The notes below the pieces were generated by a model. The model did not search any database. It was given only the letters and a program-made list of their open reading frames with translations, and was not told the origin of the DNA. This document shows, piece by piece, positions 9,143-18,391 of a stretch of 64,000 bases of DNA (position 1 is the stretch's first letter; every line of letters begins with the position of its first letter). The DNA comes from Saprospiraceae bacterium (GTDB lineage: Bacteria > Bacteroidota > Bacteroidia > Chitinophagales > Saprospiraceae), in assembly GCA_016722285.1 (NCBI GenBank), contig JADKGI010000015.1, positions 1-64,000 of the forward strand, written 5' to 3'. A program made the position numbers and the translations under genes.

Positions 9143-10243
9143 TCATGTGAATGCACAATCGCCGTCACCATCCTGCAAAAGCTTATTTTCTGAATGTATA
9201 TTCTTCTGTAACACAAATGAAATGAGATATTTTCTGGTAACTTTTTTACTAATGGCGCGCATTACATTTTTTGCTCTGAGAGCGTCCAAGGCTCCTTCAT
9301 GGTAAATTGTACAAGTCTTGATCGAAAAATTCTTCAGTAAAAAAAGAATACCGTTTACAAAAGCATCAGAATCTGTGTAATAAATATATGGCAAACGCAA
9401 ATGCCCGTTTCTGACAGTAAATATAACTATACCAACTAAAAACCCTTGTTGATTTCTAATTTCCAATCCCTTACATAGAAAGTGTTGTTCTACTGACGAA
9501 AAATGGTATATCTGACTAATCCCCATATCAACATCACAGGATAAGATCCATGGGTAATTTAATATCCAATCCAAATCATTACCCCGCCTCCTGAACATTT
9601 CATTTTTGCTATTTTCATCTACAAAATTTCTGATCTCATCATTTATCTGACTGAAAAACTGATATTTGAAATCCTGTATCGATTTGTATGCAAATATTGT
9701 TTTTATTCCCAAAAATAAGTTGATAGAGATGTCTATAAAAGATAACAATGTAGTCATCCTTTTGAAAATTTCCTTTTTTGGTGGCAGTATGGTTTTTAAG
9801 GTTGATTTGATATACCACCTTTGCCCTTCAACATTTAAAAAAGGCAAAAAGATTCCCATTTTTTCATACAGCTTGCCAGCGGCTTCTGTAAATTCTGTTA
9901 GCAATATTTTGTTTTCCCAACTTTCAAAACAAGTCTTAATCAGCTGTTGAGCTATCTTTTTCCCTCTGTGCTTCTCATCAACCCAAAGGCAACTCATCCA
10001 TCCAATGTGCAGACTATCATTATCTGATACTTGAAAATCATCAGGTAGCACCCCTAAATAGCCAACCATAACCGGTCCTTCCATTGCAAGAAACAACAAA
10101 ACATCATGCTCTCTTGCCTTTGGATTTGCTATGTGTGACTGTGCTCTGTGTCTGGATATAGGCACAATTGTAGCATCCCTGTATTCATCTGAGTTTATAT
10201 ATTTCAGGAGTCCGACCTTATCAATTTTCAGGATCTCTATCAT
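9143..10243 (-). CDS. GNAT-family N-acetyltransferase with C-terminal extension
   Basis: A 366-residue protein whose first 150 residues form a GNAT fold: a central strand (FLAMEGPVMVGYLGVLP), then WMSCLWVDEKHRGKKIAQQLI with the acetyl-CoA loop, then a TEFTEAAGKLYEKMGIF segment. The remaining 200 residues, with WILNYPWILS and later LRLPYIYYTD, could be a second degenerate GNAT-like half (inference). Its start overlaps the stop of the deacetylase gene by four bases, so the two are co-translated. Together they suggest N-acyl sugar or polysaccharide modification; the substrate cannot be read from the sequence. Confidence 0.75.
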   Translation of the reverse strand: MIEILKIDKVGLLKYINSDEYRDATIVPISRHRAQSHIANPKAREHDVLLFLAMEGPVMVGYLGVLPDDFQVSDNDSLHIGWMSCLWVDEKHRGKKIAQQLIKTCFESWENKILLTEFTEAAGKLYEKMGIFLPFLNVEGQRWYIKSTLKTILPPKKEIFKRMTTLLSFIDISINLFLGIKTIFAYKSIQDFKYQFFSQINDEIRNFVDENSKNEMFRRRGNDLDWILNYPWILSCDVDMGISQIYHFSSVEQHFLCKGLEIRNQQGFLVGIVIFTVRNGHLRLPYIYYTDSDAFVNGILFLLKNFSIKTCTIYHEGALDALRAKNVMRAISKKVTRKYLISFVLQKNIHSENKLLQDGDGDCAFT

Positions 10244-11196
10244 TCTCTTTTGATCGTATTTTTACCAATAATGGATTTTAACATATAATAAAAATACTCC
10301 CTTATGACTATAGATGCTGCACTATAAGGATAATTTTCTATAGGAATCCTTTGAATGTGGTTGTGGATAGAATCATTTTTCAATCCCGCTGTACCAAAAC
10401 TAATATCATAACTTGCATTGTCGAAAAAAGAATTATTGACACCATAATCTGTAAAAGGAAAAGCAAATAAACTGTATGTTGATGGCCATTTTTCATGAAC
10501 CCAGTCTGTTGAAACCTTTGCTTGTCTGATTTGCTCATCCGCAGTCAATGTACTGAACAATGGATGATCCTTGCTATGGCCGCCTATACAAAATCCATTT
10601 TTGCTCAATTCAGTAATCTGTTCTGAATCCATATATGGTCTGCATTCAGACAAATATTTTTCAAAATCCAGGTCTATAATTTCTGCCAATGTATCCAGCC
10701 TTCCTTTTTCCTGATAATTAACGGACAAAATAGCTTTTTCGACTGAACTTATACGTTGGTCCATTGACCACTTTACCACGTCCTTACTTACTTTAAAAGC
10801 AGGATTTTTGATTATCTTTTCTACCAGCAAACTTGCTTTATATCTGAAAAAAAGACCTTTATTATCTGTGAAAGAAGAATTTAAAAATATTGCAGCGCCA
10901 ATATCATATTTTTTAAGAATGGGGTAAATATTATCGTAAACTTCTCTCAACCCATCGTCAAATGTTATAAAAAATCCCGGTTTAGATTTACGTTTTTTGT
11001 CTTTGACAAAGTTAAATACGTCATCCAATCTCATCGGTTGATAATGTTTCAGGAAGAAATGGATGTCTTTTTCAAATTGGTGAATTCCCCTCACCTGATA
11101 GAGGTGTTTTATGTGAATTGGGTTAGTATCACTGACAGCATGATAAAAAGGAAAAATGGCTTTTTGTCTGGTCATTGATATCAGTGTATGGAGCAT
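10240..11196 (-). CDS. Polysaccharide deacetylase (NodB homology domain)
   Basis: A 318-residue carbohydrate esterase family 4-type protein. The TFDDGLREVYDN motif near residue 78 supplies the metal-binding and catalytic Asp pair. GGHSKDHPLFS is the matching histidine motif; family members use an HxxxH pair, and here H-S-K-D-H fits. A late AFPFTDYG block is consistent with the family. No signal peptide is obvious, so it may act in the cytoplasm or be anchored through partners. First gene of a two-gene operon with the GNAT protein; a promoter candidate lies about 35 bases upstream. Confidence 0.88.
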   Translation of the reverse strand: MLHTLISMTRQKAIFPFYHAVSDTNPIHIKHLYQVRGIHQFEKDIHFFLKHYQPMRLDDVFNFVKDKKRKSKPGFFITFDDGLREVYDNIYPILKKYDIGAAIFLNSSFTDNKGLFFRYKASLLVEKIIKNPAFKVSKDVVKWSMDQRISSVEKAILSVNYQEKGRLDTLAEIIDLDFEKYLSECRPYMDSEQITELSKNGFCIGGHSKDHPLFSTLTADEQIRQAKVSTDWVHEKWPSTYSLFAFPFTDYGVNNSFFDNASYDISFGTAGLKNDSIHNHIQRIPIENYPYSAASIVIREYFYYMLKSIIGKNTIKRE

Positions 11197-11229
11197 ACTT
11201 ATGTGTTAAATAAAAGATGTTCAGAATGC

Positions 11230-11264
11230 CAAAAATAACTACTCCAACCTACCAATCAACCAAA
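11230..11264 (-). promoter_or_regulatory. Promoter of the deacetylase-GNAT operon
   Basis: On the minus strand a TTTG (11261-11264), a 23-base spacer and TATTTTTG (11230-11237) match the Bacteroidota TTTG/TAnnTTTG pattern. The -7 box ends 33 bases before the ATG at 11196. Confidence 0.45.
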
Positions 11265-11292
11265 ACTAAGATCAACTTCCAAAAAAAAACGT

Positions 11293-12828
11293 TTAAATCT
11301 TATTAATGATCACATTTCCAGTCATTTCAGCAGAAGGCGGAAGTCCGATAATACTAAGAATACTGGGTGCCAGGTCTCCCAACTTGCCATCTGATACTTT
11401 GTATGTCTGTTTAGACACACCCCTTCCGGTAAAAATCACAGGTACCGGATTTGTAGTATGCGCAGTATTGGGCGAACCGTCAGGATTTACCATTACATCT
11501 GAATTTCCATGATCGGCGATGATCACAGAGTAATAGTCAAATCTTTCTAATGTTTTGAATAACCTCCCAAGACATGAATCCACCGTTTCTGTAGCTTTTA
11601 CAGCCGCAGAAAAAACTCCGGTATGACCTACCATGTCCGTATTTGCATAATTAAGACAAATGAAATTCGGCTTTTTATCTTCAATATATGCCACCAGTTT
11701 ATCTGTAATTTCAATTGCACTCATCTCTGGCTTCATATCATATGTTGCTACTTTTGGAGAAGGTACCATAATTCTGTCCTCTCCCTCAAATTTATCTTCT
11801 ATTCCTCCGTTGAAAAAAAACGTAACATGGGGATATTTTTCTGTTTCTGCGATTCTGACCTGCGTCATCCCCGCTTCGCTGATGACTTGACCGAGTGTAT
11901 TTTTCAGGTTATCTTTTTCAAATATCACCTTTATATTTTCAAATGTCTGGTCATAATTAGCAAATGTTACAAAATAAAGACGCAGCTTGTGCATATCATA
12001 CTCATGGTAGTCCTTCTGGGTTAGTACTTCCGTAAGTTGTCGAGGGCGGTCAGTTCTGAAATTATAGAATAGGACTACATCGTCTTCATGAATGAGAAAC
12101 TCATTTTTACTCAGGTTTTTGTTGTACATCGGCATTAAAAACTCATCCGTGATACCTTCATCATAGCTGCTTTCAACTTCGGCAAGCAGATCATCTGAAA
12201 CCTTTCCCTTCCCGTTGACCAATAAATCATAGGCAAGTTTTACCCTCTCCCACCTTTTGTCTCTATCCATCGCATAGTATCTACCTATGACAGTAGCGAG
12301 GTGAATATTCGTATTCTCAATGGTATTTACTACCCTTTCCAGAAATGCTTTTCCTGACCTTGGATCTGTATCCCGCCCATCCATAAATGCATGTATATAC
12401 ACTTCCACTTCACCATCGTAACTTTTTAGAATATCGCAAAGGCCTAACAGATGGTCAATATTAGAGTGGACACCACCATCAGAAACCAATCCAAGCAGAT
12501 GAATTTTTTTAGTGTTATTAATGGCAAACTGGACAGCGTCAATAAAGACCTGATTTGACAATAATTCCTTATCTCTTATGGCTTTATTAATTCGGGCAAG
12601 TTCCTGATAGACGATTCGTCCTGCACCTATATTAATATGGCCCACTTCAGAATTCCCCATTTGTCCTTCAGGCAATCCTACCTCTTCACCAAACGTAGTT
12701 AGGGTTGCGTTTGGATATCTATCCAGCAGTCCATCCATCACAGGTGTATCCGCAGCTTCGATGGCACTTACGGCCGTATCATGGTTTATACCCCATCCAT
12801 CAAGGATGATTAATGCAAGATTATTCAT
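11293..12828 (-). CDS. gpmI: 2,3-bisphosphoglycerate-independent phosphoglycerate mutase
   Basis: Interconverts 3- and 2-phosphoglycerate in glycolysis and gluconeogenesis using two Mn ions. The 511-residue length is normal for GpmI. LIILDGWG at the N-terminus supplies a metal ligand, MGNSEVGHINIGAGR (Ser60) is the phosphoserine nucleophile loop, MDGRDT, YRTDRPRQL-type and NYANTDMVGHTG blocks are present, and ADHGNSDVM completes the metal site. Monocistronic; its start faces away from the DUF4783 gene. Confidence 0.97.
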   Translation of the reverse strand: MNNLALIILDGWGINHDTAVSAIEAADTPVMDGLLDRYPNATLTTFGEEVGLPEGQMGNSEVGHINIGAGRIVYQELARINKAIRDKELLSNQVFIDAVQFAINNTKKIHLLGLVSDGGVHSNIDHLLGLCDILKSYDGEVEVYIHAFMDGRDTDPRSGKAFLERVVNTIENTNIHLATVIGRYYAMDRDKRWERVKLAYDLLVNGKGKVSDDLLAEVESSYDEGITDEFLMPMYNKNLSKNEFLIHEDDVVLFYNFRTDRPRQLTEVLTQKDYHEYDMHKLRLYFVTFANYDQTFENIKVIFEKDNLKNTLGQVISEAGMTQVRIAETEKYPHVTFFFNGGIEDKFEGEDRIMVPSPKVATYDMKPEMSAIEITDKLVAYIEDKKPNFICLNYANTDMVGHTGVFSAAVKATETVDSCLGRLFKTLERFDYYSVIIADHGNSDVMVNPDGSPNTAHTTNPVPVIFTGRGVSKQTYKVSDGKLGDLAPSILSIIGLPPSAEMTGNVIINKI

Positions 12829-13031
12829 AACATTCTGATTACTTATTAATTTTTTTACCCTTTATAATGGCCTGATAAGTAGGTTTTTATACCAAAAGAG
12901 TGACTTTAAATAAAATTTAACTATCTCTTTGAAACTAAAATGTATCACTCATTCGTTCAAGTAGTGTGCAAACTTATATATTTTTTATATTATTTGCTCA
13001 GGTTTTTATTTTTTAAAACAATTTTAAGTTA

Positions 13032-13412
13032 GTGAAACAATTTTTTCTGATACTATTATTAGCCGCATCCATTCAAGGTTTCAGTCAAAGCGAAAGTGCA
13101 TTTTTTACTGCACTGAAAAACAATGATTCCGCTACAATGGAGAGTTACTTGGATGATAAAATTGATTTTTCATTTTTTGAGGATCAGCAAATGCTCAATA
13201 AAAGTGTGGCAATATCAAAGTTGAAAAATTTTATCAGCTCTCAAAAAGTGTTGAGTGTAGAAGTCATACACAAAGGTTCATCTAAGGATAGATCATCCAA
13301 ATATAAGGTAGCCAAACTGACTACTTCTACTGATACTTACAGAGTTTTTGTATTTTCTGCAGGTGATTTTGATTCTAAAAGCATAAAAGAAATAAGAATA
13401 GATAAATTTTAA
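13032..13412 (+). CDS. DUF4783-type small exported protein
   Basis: A 126-residue protein beginning at GTG 13032 with a clean signal peptide (KQFFLILLLAASIQGFSQ) and a mature domain of about 105 residues resembling DUF4783, a Bacteroidota family with an NTF2-like fold prediction. No catalytic residues are apparent. It converges on the lycopene cyclase gene with a 65-base gap. Family assignment from overall pattern; function unknown. Confidence 0.7.
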   Translation: MKQFFLILLLAASIQGFSQSESAFFTALKNNDSATMESYLDDKIDFSFFEDQQMLNKSVAISKLKNFISSQKVLSVEVIHKGSSKDRSSKYKVAKLTTSTDTYRVFVFSAGDFDSKSIKEIRIDKF

Positions 13413-13477
13413 TACGTCTTTTGAAACCAGATAGTATTTACGATAATAAGTGCAATAAGAATATTTAAAATGCCAGT

Positions 13478-14632
13478 CTATGGTAAAAAACTTATCCGAC
13501 GAGCAAAAGACATTGTAAATTTCCCTATGGGTCTCGTTAAAAACAGAATTTTAAGGTCATTCAAGATGCTTCCCTTTTCATCCAGAAATCTAAATACATC
13601 TCTTATAGAATTATTTTTAAAAATGGATGTAAAAATTTCTATCCCGGTTTCATTGTTATTATGTAGCACATCGAGCAATACAAGATCATAAAACCAATAT
13701 CTGTTTTTTATAGAAAACCGGGTAAAATCTCCTTCAGATTTTAAGAAAGAAATTAACTTCTTAGTAATCTCCGTTGTTCTCGCAAAAGTATATCCGGTAC
13801 TGGGTTTTGTCCAACCTCCTGCACTTCCTATGTACATGATGTTTTTAGTATTATGTCGTTCAAATGGATAACAAGTCATTGGAATATTCCCCCTTTCAGT
13901 TTCTTCGATAGTAAAATTACTAATTCCTTTCTTTTCAAGATAGTCTGCCAATGCCTTATCATATTCTCTTTCAGACAACAGGTCTTCTGAAAAAAGAGTG
14001 TATTCAATAAGTGCTTCAGTCGGTGATGTGGGTAACGAGTACATAAACCTGGTATGCCCTTTTTGCGGTAGGTCAAAATCCATAAATACCGGAAGTTCAG
14101 GATCAAACACCGGTTTATCCGTTTTGATAAACCATCCTTTAAAATGTTGCTTTAGGTATGGATATTTTGCCTGGCTATTCAACACACTGGTATCCGGTAT
14201 GCTGCTCAGTAAATTCAATCCCTTGAATACTTCCGAATGTGAGAATACTGAAACTACCCCTTCATTTTCTTCAAAACCCGTAATCTCTGACTTTACAAGG
14301 TGGAAAGATGAGTGCTTTTTGATCTCTTGAATTAAATAAGAATAAAAAATACTACTTCTTATCATTTTATACTGATAGTTACCTAAAGGCATAACTTTTG
14401 AGAATGACGGACTACCAAAATAAATCTTATTCCAGATTTTTGTTGTCAAATGGTCCCATTCCCCGTCACCTTCTTCCCAATAACACCATGTCCTGTCATT
14501 TACTTTTTTATCATCTCTTTCAAGTAATAATATTGATTTATTGTCAAAATAAGGATCTCCGGCCATTCTGTAAGCCATCATCAATCCGGCAGCTCCCGTG
14601 CCTGCTATTATATAATCATAAATAATCTCCAT
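13478..14632 (-). CDS. crtY: Lycopene beta-cyclase (CrtY-type)
   Basis: A flavoprotein of 384 residues that would close the ends of lycopene into beta-rings, giving beta-carotene for membrane pigments. The N-terminus YIIAGTGAAGLMMAYRM is the dinucleotide-binding motif; RTWCYWEEGDGEWD and FMDFDLPQKGHTRFMYSLP are typical of bacterial CrtY, as is the MYIGSAGGWTKPSTGYTF block. No other carotenoid gene is in the window, so precursors must be made elsewhere. Length and motifs are complete. Confidence 0.93.
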   Translation of the reverse strand: MEIIYDYIIAGTGAAGLMMAYRMAGDPYFDNKSILLLERDDKKVNDRTWCYWEEGDGEWDHLTTKIWNKIYFGSPSFSKVMPLGNYQYKMIRSSIFYSYLIQEIKKHSSFHLVKSEITGFEENEGVVSVFSHSEVFKGLNLLSSIPDTSVLNSQAKYPYLKQHFKGWFIKTDKPVFDPELPVFMDFDLPQKGHTRFMYSLPTSPTEALIEYTLFSEDLLSEREYDKALADYLEKKGISNFTIEETERGNIPMTCYPFERHNTKNIMYIGSAGGWTKPSTGYTFARTTEITKKLISFLKSEGDFTRFSIKNRYWFYDLVLLDVLHNNNETGIEIFTSIFKNNSIRDVFRFLDEKGSILNDLKILFLTRPIGKFTMSFARRISFLP

Positions 14633-15099
14633 TCCTTCCTGATAATGGGTAAGTTTACTGGCTAGTGCCCTGTCAAGATAACAAGTTAAATTATAATGGT
14701 AGTTATTTTTTCAAAGATCAAGGCAAAAAACGCAGGCATAGCAGTAGCTATGACGAGTATTTTTAACGCAGAGATTTGGAAAAAGAACAACATTTCATTA
14801 AGTTTTTTTTCTGGACAGAGCACTAGTGATTTCCTAAACAATTTTTTATTAAAATCGGTTGGTATGATTTGGAATTAATTTATAATCTGTTTATTATCTT
14901 AAACCAACTAAATATTTTCACTATTTATTAGTGCTTTTTCTCTTATATAAATGAGATTTAGAATTATTTTCCGGTTAATTAAACCTTTGCATCTTTTGAT
15001 GGTCATAGAGAAACGTGAAAATGAATTAACTTCTAATTTTAATCTTAATAATAGAAAATCCATATAGTTGATTCTGGTTGGGTTTTACAAAAAATACTT
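14633..15099. other. Intergenic region between crtY and the lipid locus
   Basis: 467 bases without a convincing gene. A 60-codon frame (14696-14878, plus) coincides with a structured repeat-like element (see next entry) and is not believed. The rest is AT-rich and may hold divergent promoters, but I could not place an exact TAnnTTTG box. Confidence 0.5.
14700..14835. repeat. Intergenic repeat-like element with CATAGC hairpin
   Basis: GC-richer than its surroundings, this segment centres on a perfect 6-base inverted repeat, CATAGC (14737-14742) and GCTATG (14747-14752) with loop AGTA. A second intergenic segment at about 53780-53900 shares the core CATAGCARTAGC when read on the minus strand and also has a 6-base hairpin. 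This suggests a dispersed, possibly REP-like element; two imperfect copies only, so tentative. Confidence 0.35.
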
Positions 15100-15765
15100 A
15101 TGCCTGATTCATCTAAGGGTTCCGGAGGCTCCAGGAAAAGAACCAATATTTTGAAAAATGTAGAAGCAAAGCTTATTGCTTTCCTATGTCGTTTGATGCC
15201 TTCATGGGTGACATCTGACTTGCTTACATTTATCGGTTTTTTAGGTAGTATAATTGTTACATTGGGACTATGCATGGGTAAAAGTAATGAGTTTTGGCTT
15301 TTGACCAGCATTTTTGGATATGCAGTGGGCTGGTTTGGAGATTCACTGGACGGAAGATTAGCATATTTTAGAAATATCCCCAGAAAGTGGTATGGATGGG
15401 CTCTGGATATCGCCGTAGATTGGATTACTGTTGGCATTATGGGGATTGGATATTATATATTTTTTGATGAATATAAGTTTGTTGCCTTTATTTTTGTTTT
15501 TGTGTATGGCTGGTCTATGGTCAATAGTTTGCTTAAGTACAAGATTACTGACAAATACAGTATTGACACCTTCCTGATGGGACCTACAGAATTAAGAATT
15601 ATTATTTGTATTTTTCTATTTCTGGAGGTTTTTATAAATGATAGTGTTCTTGCCTTAGGCATAGGAGGCAGCATTATTCTAATAGTGGTAAATACGATTG
15701 ATTTATGGTCGATTCTCAAATTGGGAGATGTCCGCGATCTTGCAGAGAAAATTCAAAATCAATAA
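15100..15765 (+). CDS. CDP-alcohol phosphatidyltransferase family protein, variant motif
   Basis: An integral membrane protein of 221 residues with several hydrophobic helices. The family signature is present as D81-SL-D84-G85-RL-A88-Y89 ... G99-WAL-D103-IAV-D107. In the usual motif the residue after Ala is Arg; here it is Tyr. All four metal-binding Asp are kept. Family members join CDP-diacylglycerol or another CDP-linked group to an alcohol. It is the first gene of the inositol-lipid locus and lies directly before a second, canonical homologue, so it may act on a different alcohol or be a modified partner. Exact substrate unknown. Confidence 0.8.
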   Translation: MPDSSKGSGGSRKRTNILKNVEAKLIAFLCRLMPSWVTSDLLTFIGFLGSIIVTLGLCMGKSNEFWLLTSIFGYAVGWFGDSLDGRLAYFRNIPRKWYGWALDIAVDWITVGIMGIGYYIFFDEYKFVAFIFVFVYGWSMVNSLLKYKITDKYSIDTFLMGPTELRIIICIFLFLEVFINDSVLALGIGGSIILIVVNTIDLWSILKLGDVRDLAEKIQNQ

Positions 15766-15861
15766 TTAATTGAATTTAAAAGTCAATGTTTGATATTATT
15801 TTGTCGAATTATTGATTTAGTCTTAACCTTTTATAGATATTTGCATAAAATAAAACAATCA

Positions 15862-16563
15862 ATGGCTGACTGGAAATCGGTGGGGCAGGCTTACATATAT
15901 AGTTGGATTGATCCGGTTATAAGATGGTTTATCAGGATTGGGGTCACACCAAATATGATAACACTGATTGGGTTAATATTAAACATGGTAGTAACCATAG
16001 TCTTTGTGTATGGAGCTGAAAAAACAACTCGCAGTGATCATCGTATTGTAGGGGTTGCTGGAGCTGTGATATTATTTGCCGGACTTTTTGACATGATTGA
16101 CGGAAGACTTGCGAGGTTAAGTAAAACAGATTCAAAATTCGGCGCACTTTTCGATTCTGTCCTTGACCGTTATAGTGAGATGTTGATGTTTATGGGTATA
16201 TGTTATTACCTCATATCGCATCATTATTTTTTGAGTTCTCTATTTGCTTTTATTGCCATGATCGGATCTGTTATGGTGAGTTATACAAGAGCAAGGGCAG
16301 AGGGTCTCGGATTGAAAATGGCAGACGTTGGTTTTATGCAGCGACCTGAAAGGATTCTCCTGATTGGATTGAGTGCCTTACTTTGCGGCCTTATGACCGG
16401 GATCCTGGGGTCAGATTTCAAAATATCTGTAGATTGGTTACCATTTCCTCTATTTGAGACCATAAGTTTTTTCACCCTTCCTATTTTTATACTTGCGATC
16501 ATGTCCAACATTACTGCCATCATGAGAATGAGACATGCTGAAAATATGCTGAAAAATAGTTAA
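15862..16563 (+). CDS. CDP-alcohol phosphatidyltransferase, probable phosphatidylinositol-phosphate synthase
   Basis: Membrane enzyme of 233 residues when started at ATG 15862 (MADWKSVGQ); the frame extends to a TTG at 15790 but the added residues look unlike the family. The full motif D77-MI-D80-G81-RL-A84-R85 ... G94-ALF-D98-SVL-D102 is intact. Beside inositol-phosphate synthase, a PgpA phosphatase and an Aur1-like transferase, the likely reaction is CDP-diacylglycerol plus inositol-1-phosphate to phosphatidylinositol phosphate, as assigned to the corresponding Bacteroides thetaiotaomicron gene. The role is inferred from context. Six bases separate its stop from the PAP2 gene. Confidence 0.85.
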   Translation: MADWKSVGQAYIYSWIDPVIRWFIRIGVTPNMITLIGLILNMVVTIVFVYGAEKTTRSDHRIVGVAGAVILFAGLFDMIDGRLARLSKTDSKFGALFDSVLDRYSEMLMFMGICYYLISHHYFLSSLFAFIAMIGSVMVSYTRARAEGLGLKMADVGFMQRPERILLIGLSALLCGLMTGILGSDFKISVDWLPFPLFETISFFTLPIFILAIMSNITAIMRMRHAENMLKNS

Positions 16564-16569
16564 ATTATT

Positions 16570-17550
16570 ATGATTACTCTGGATAGGCTCAAATCTGATT
16601 TGTTTCCGATTGAAAAACCCCATTTAATAGTCATTAGCTTATTCTCTTTATGTTATATAACATGGACAAGTTTGGTAGTTGGATTCAGAATCGATCATCA
16701 GGCTTTTGTTGTTTTTATATTATCTATGTTCTTATTTCACAGGTGGACGAGGACTTTCGTTTATTCTTTTGTCTTTTTTATTCTTTTCTGGGTATTATAT
16801 GACTCAATGAGGGCATTTCCAAATTACCTGATAAATAACGTTCATATCATCGAACCATATAATATTGAAAAATATATATTCGGTATAAGCAGTAATGATG
16901 AAATCCTGACGCCCAACGAGTATCTGAATCTGCACCATTATCCGATTCTGGACATACTAAGCGGCCTTTTCTACCTGACCTGGGTACCAGTACCATTAGC
17001 GTTGGGCATTTATTTATTCTTTAATGATAAAAAAATGTTGCTCAATTTCAGCGCAGCATACCTTTTAACCAATCTGATCGGGTTTATCATATATTATTCT
17101 TATCCGGCAGCTCCACCCTGGTATTTTGAAAAATATGGTATGGTACAATTATTTGATATTACCGGGAACGCTGCTCAACTCGTCCGATTTGATAATTTGA
17201 TCGGGTTTCCTCTCTTCCAAAATATATATACTAAAAACTCAAACGTGTTTGCAGCCATACCATCCCTGCATGCTGCATATCCTGTCGTTACCTGGTATTA
17301 TGCAAAAAAGAAAAAACTGAGGCTTGCCAGTACTTTTATTTTTATTGACATTTTGGGTATATGGTTCGCAGCTGTGTATTCTTCTCACCATTACATTATT
17401 GATATTTTCCTGGGACTGTGTTGCGGCGTTATTGCGTTATTAATTTATGAAAAATGGCTGCTAAAAACCCAATTTTCAACCATTCTTGATAAATATATTC
17501 GATTTGTAGAATTAAAAGAACCTGAAAAGCTAATTGATTGTCGATCTTAG
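16570..17550 (+). CDS. Aur1-like PAP2 inositol phosphorylceramide synthase
   Basis: A 326-residue polytopic membrane protein of the PAP2/Aur1 group. Aur1-type hallmarks are YPAAPPWYF at 178-186, AIPSLHAAYP at 229-238 (His234) and SSHHYIIDIFLG at 271-282 (His274 and Asp278), which together give the phosphotransfer triad. Fungal Aur1 and its Bacteroides counterpart move phosphoinositol from phosphatidylinositol to (dihydro)ceramide. Together with its neighbours this indicates synthesis of inositol sphingolipids. It lacks a signal peptide and has about six to eight helices. A simple lipid phosphatase is the main alternative; the APPWY block argues against that. Confidence 0.85.
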   Translation: MITLDRLKSDLFPIEKPHLIVISLFSLCYITWTSLVVGFRIDHQAFVVFILSMFLFHRWTRTFVYSFVFFILFWVLYDSMRAFPNYLINNVHIIEPYNIEKYIFGISSNDEILTPNEYLNLHHYPILDILSGLFYLTWVPVPLALGIYLFFNDKKMLLNFSAAYLLTNLIGFIIYYSYPAAPPWYFEKYGMVQLFDITGNAAQLVRFDNLIGFPLFQNIYTKNSNVFAAIPSLHAAYPVVTWYYAKKKKLRLASTFIFIDILGIWFAAVYSSHHYIIDIFLGLCCGVIALLIYEKWLLKTQFSTILDKYIRFVELKEPEKLIDCRS

Positions 17551-17560
17551 ATTCAATTTA

Positions 17561-17592
17561 TTTGTAAAAAAGGTAAGAAATATATAGGTTTG
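17561..17592 (+). promoter_or_regulatory. Promoter of inositol-phosphate synthase gene
   Basis: TTTG (17561-17564), a 20-base spacer and TAGGTTTG (17585-17592) match the Bacteroidota vegetative promoter very well. Transcription would begin near 17597, leaving a leader of about 75 bases before the ATG at 17672. Confidence 0.7.
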
Positions 17593-17671
17593 CGCCCTGA
17601 TTACAAAAAACAAAATATTAAAAAAGATTATTTATTAAAAAATATTAAAAGTCCTAAACAGACAACCGGAT

Positions 17672-18391
17672 ATGACAAAAAAAATTAAAATAGAAAAACC
17701 AAAGGGAAAGCTGGGTATCTTGATGCCTGGTTTAGGGGCTGTGGCTACAACCACGATTGCCGGAGTACATGCCGTAAATAAAGGTTTGGGATTGCCCATA
17801 GGCTCACTCACTCAAATGGGTAGAATGCGAATAGGCAAAAGAACAGAAAACAATCAACCTTTTATTAAAGATGTCATCGCTTTACAACCTCTGAAAAATG
17901 TGGTTTTCGGAGGCTGGGACATTTTTGAAGATAATGTGTATGAGTCTGCAATCCATGCAAAAGTGCTTGAAGAGTCACTGCTTAAAAAAATAAAACCGCA
18001 GCTTGAACAAATCAAGCCGATGAAAGCAGTTTTTGACCACGAGTATGTAAAACGACTGAATGGAAAGTACATCAAGAAAGCAAAAACCAAGATGGAACTG
18101 GCTAATGCGGTGATGAAAGATATCGAAAAATTTAAAAAAGATAATGATTGCGACCGGCTTGTAATGGTATGGTGTGGATCCACGGAAATATATATTGAGG
18201 AAGGTGATGTACATCAGACCATGGAATCTTTGGAAAAAGGGCTTGAAGAAAACCACAAAGATATTCCGCCAAGCATGATTTATGCTTATGCCGCTATCAA
18301 AATGGGAATTCCTTATGCTAACGGAGCTCCGAATTTGTCATGCGATGTCCCTGGAATGGTCGAACTTGCCAAAAAACAAAGACCCCTATAG
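17672..18391 (+). CDS. ino1: Myo-inositol-1-phosphate synthase, N-terminal part (frameshifted)
   Basis: Converts glucose-6-phosphate to inositol-1-phosphate with NAD, the first step of inositol lipid synthesis. The N-terminal part has LGILMPGLGAVATTTIAG, a Rossmann nucleotide-binding loop, QMGRMRIGKRTE and a later NGAPNLSCDVPGMVELA block typical of MIPS. The frame then hits a stop at 18389-18391. A missing base near the CCCC run at 18383-18386 would continue AKKQR into PIAGKDFKTGQT of the next entry; with that one base the gene is 436 codons plus stop, close to Bacteroides MIPS. Confidence 0.92.
   Translation: MTKKIKIEKPKGKLGILMPGLGAVATTTIAGVHAVNKGLGLPIGSLTQMGRMRIGKRTENNQPFIKDVIALQPLKNVVFGGWDIFEDNVYESAIHAKVLEESLLKKIKPQLEQIKPMKAVFDHEYVKRLNGKYIKKAKTKMELANAVMKDIEKFKKDNDCDRLVMVWCGSTEIYIEEGDVHQTMESLEKGLEENHKDIPPSMIYAYAAIKMGIPYANGAPNLSCDVPGMVELAKKQRPL

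Noticed and set aside
11623..12024. 133-codon frame opposite gpmI
   Set aside because: Shadow of gpmI, no conserved pattern.
14696..14878. 60-codon frame in the crtY to lipid-locus gap
   Set aside because: Coincides with the hairpin repeat; no signal peptide, domain or start context supports it.
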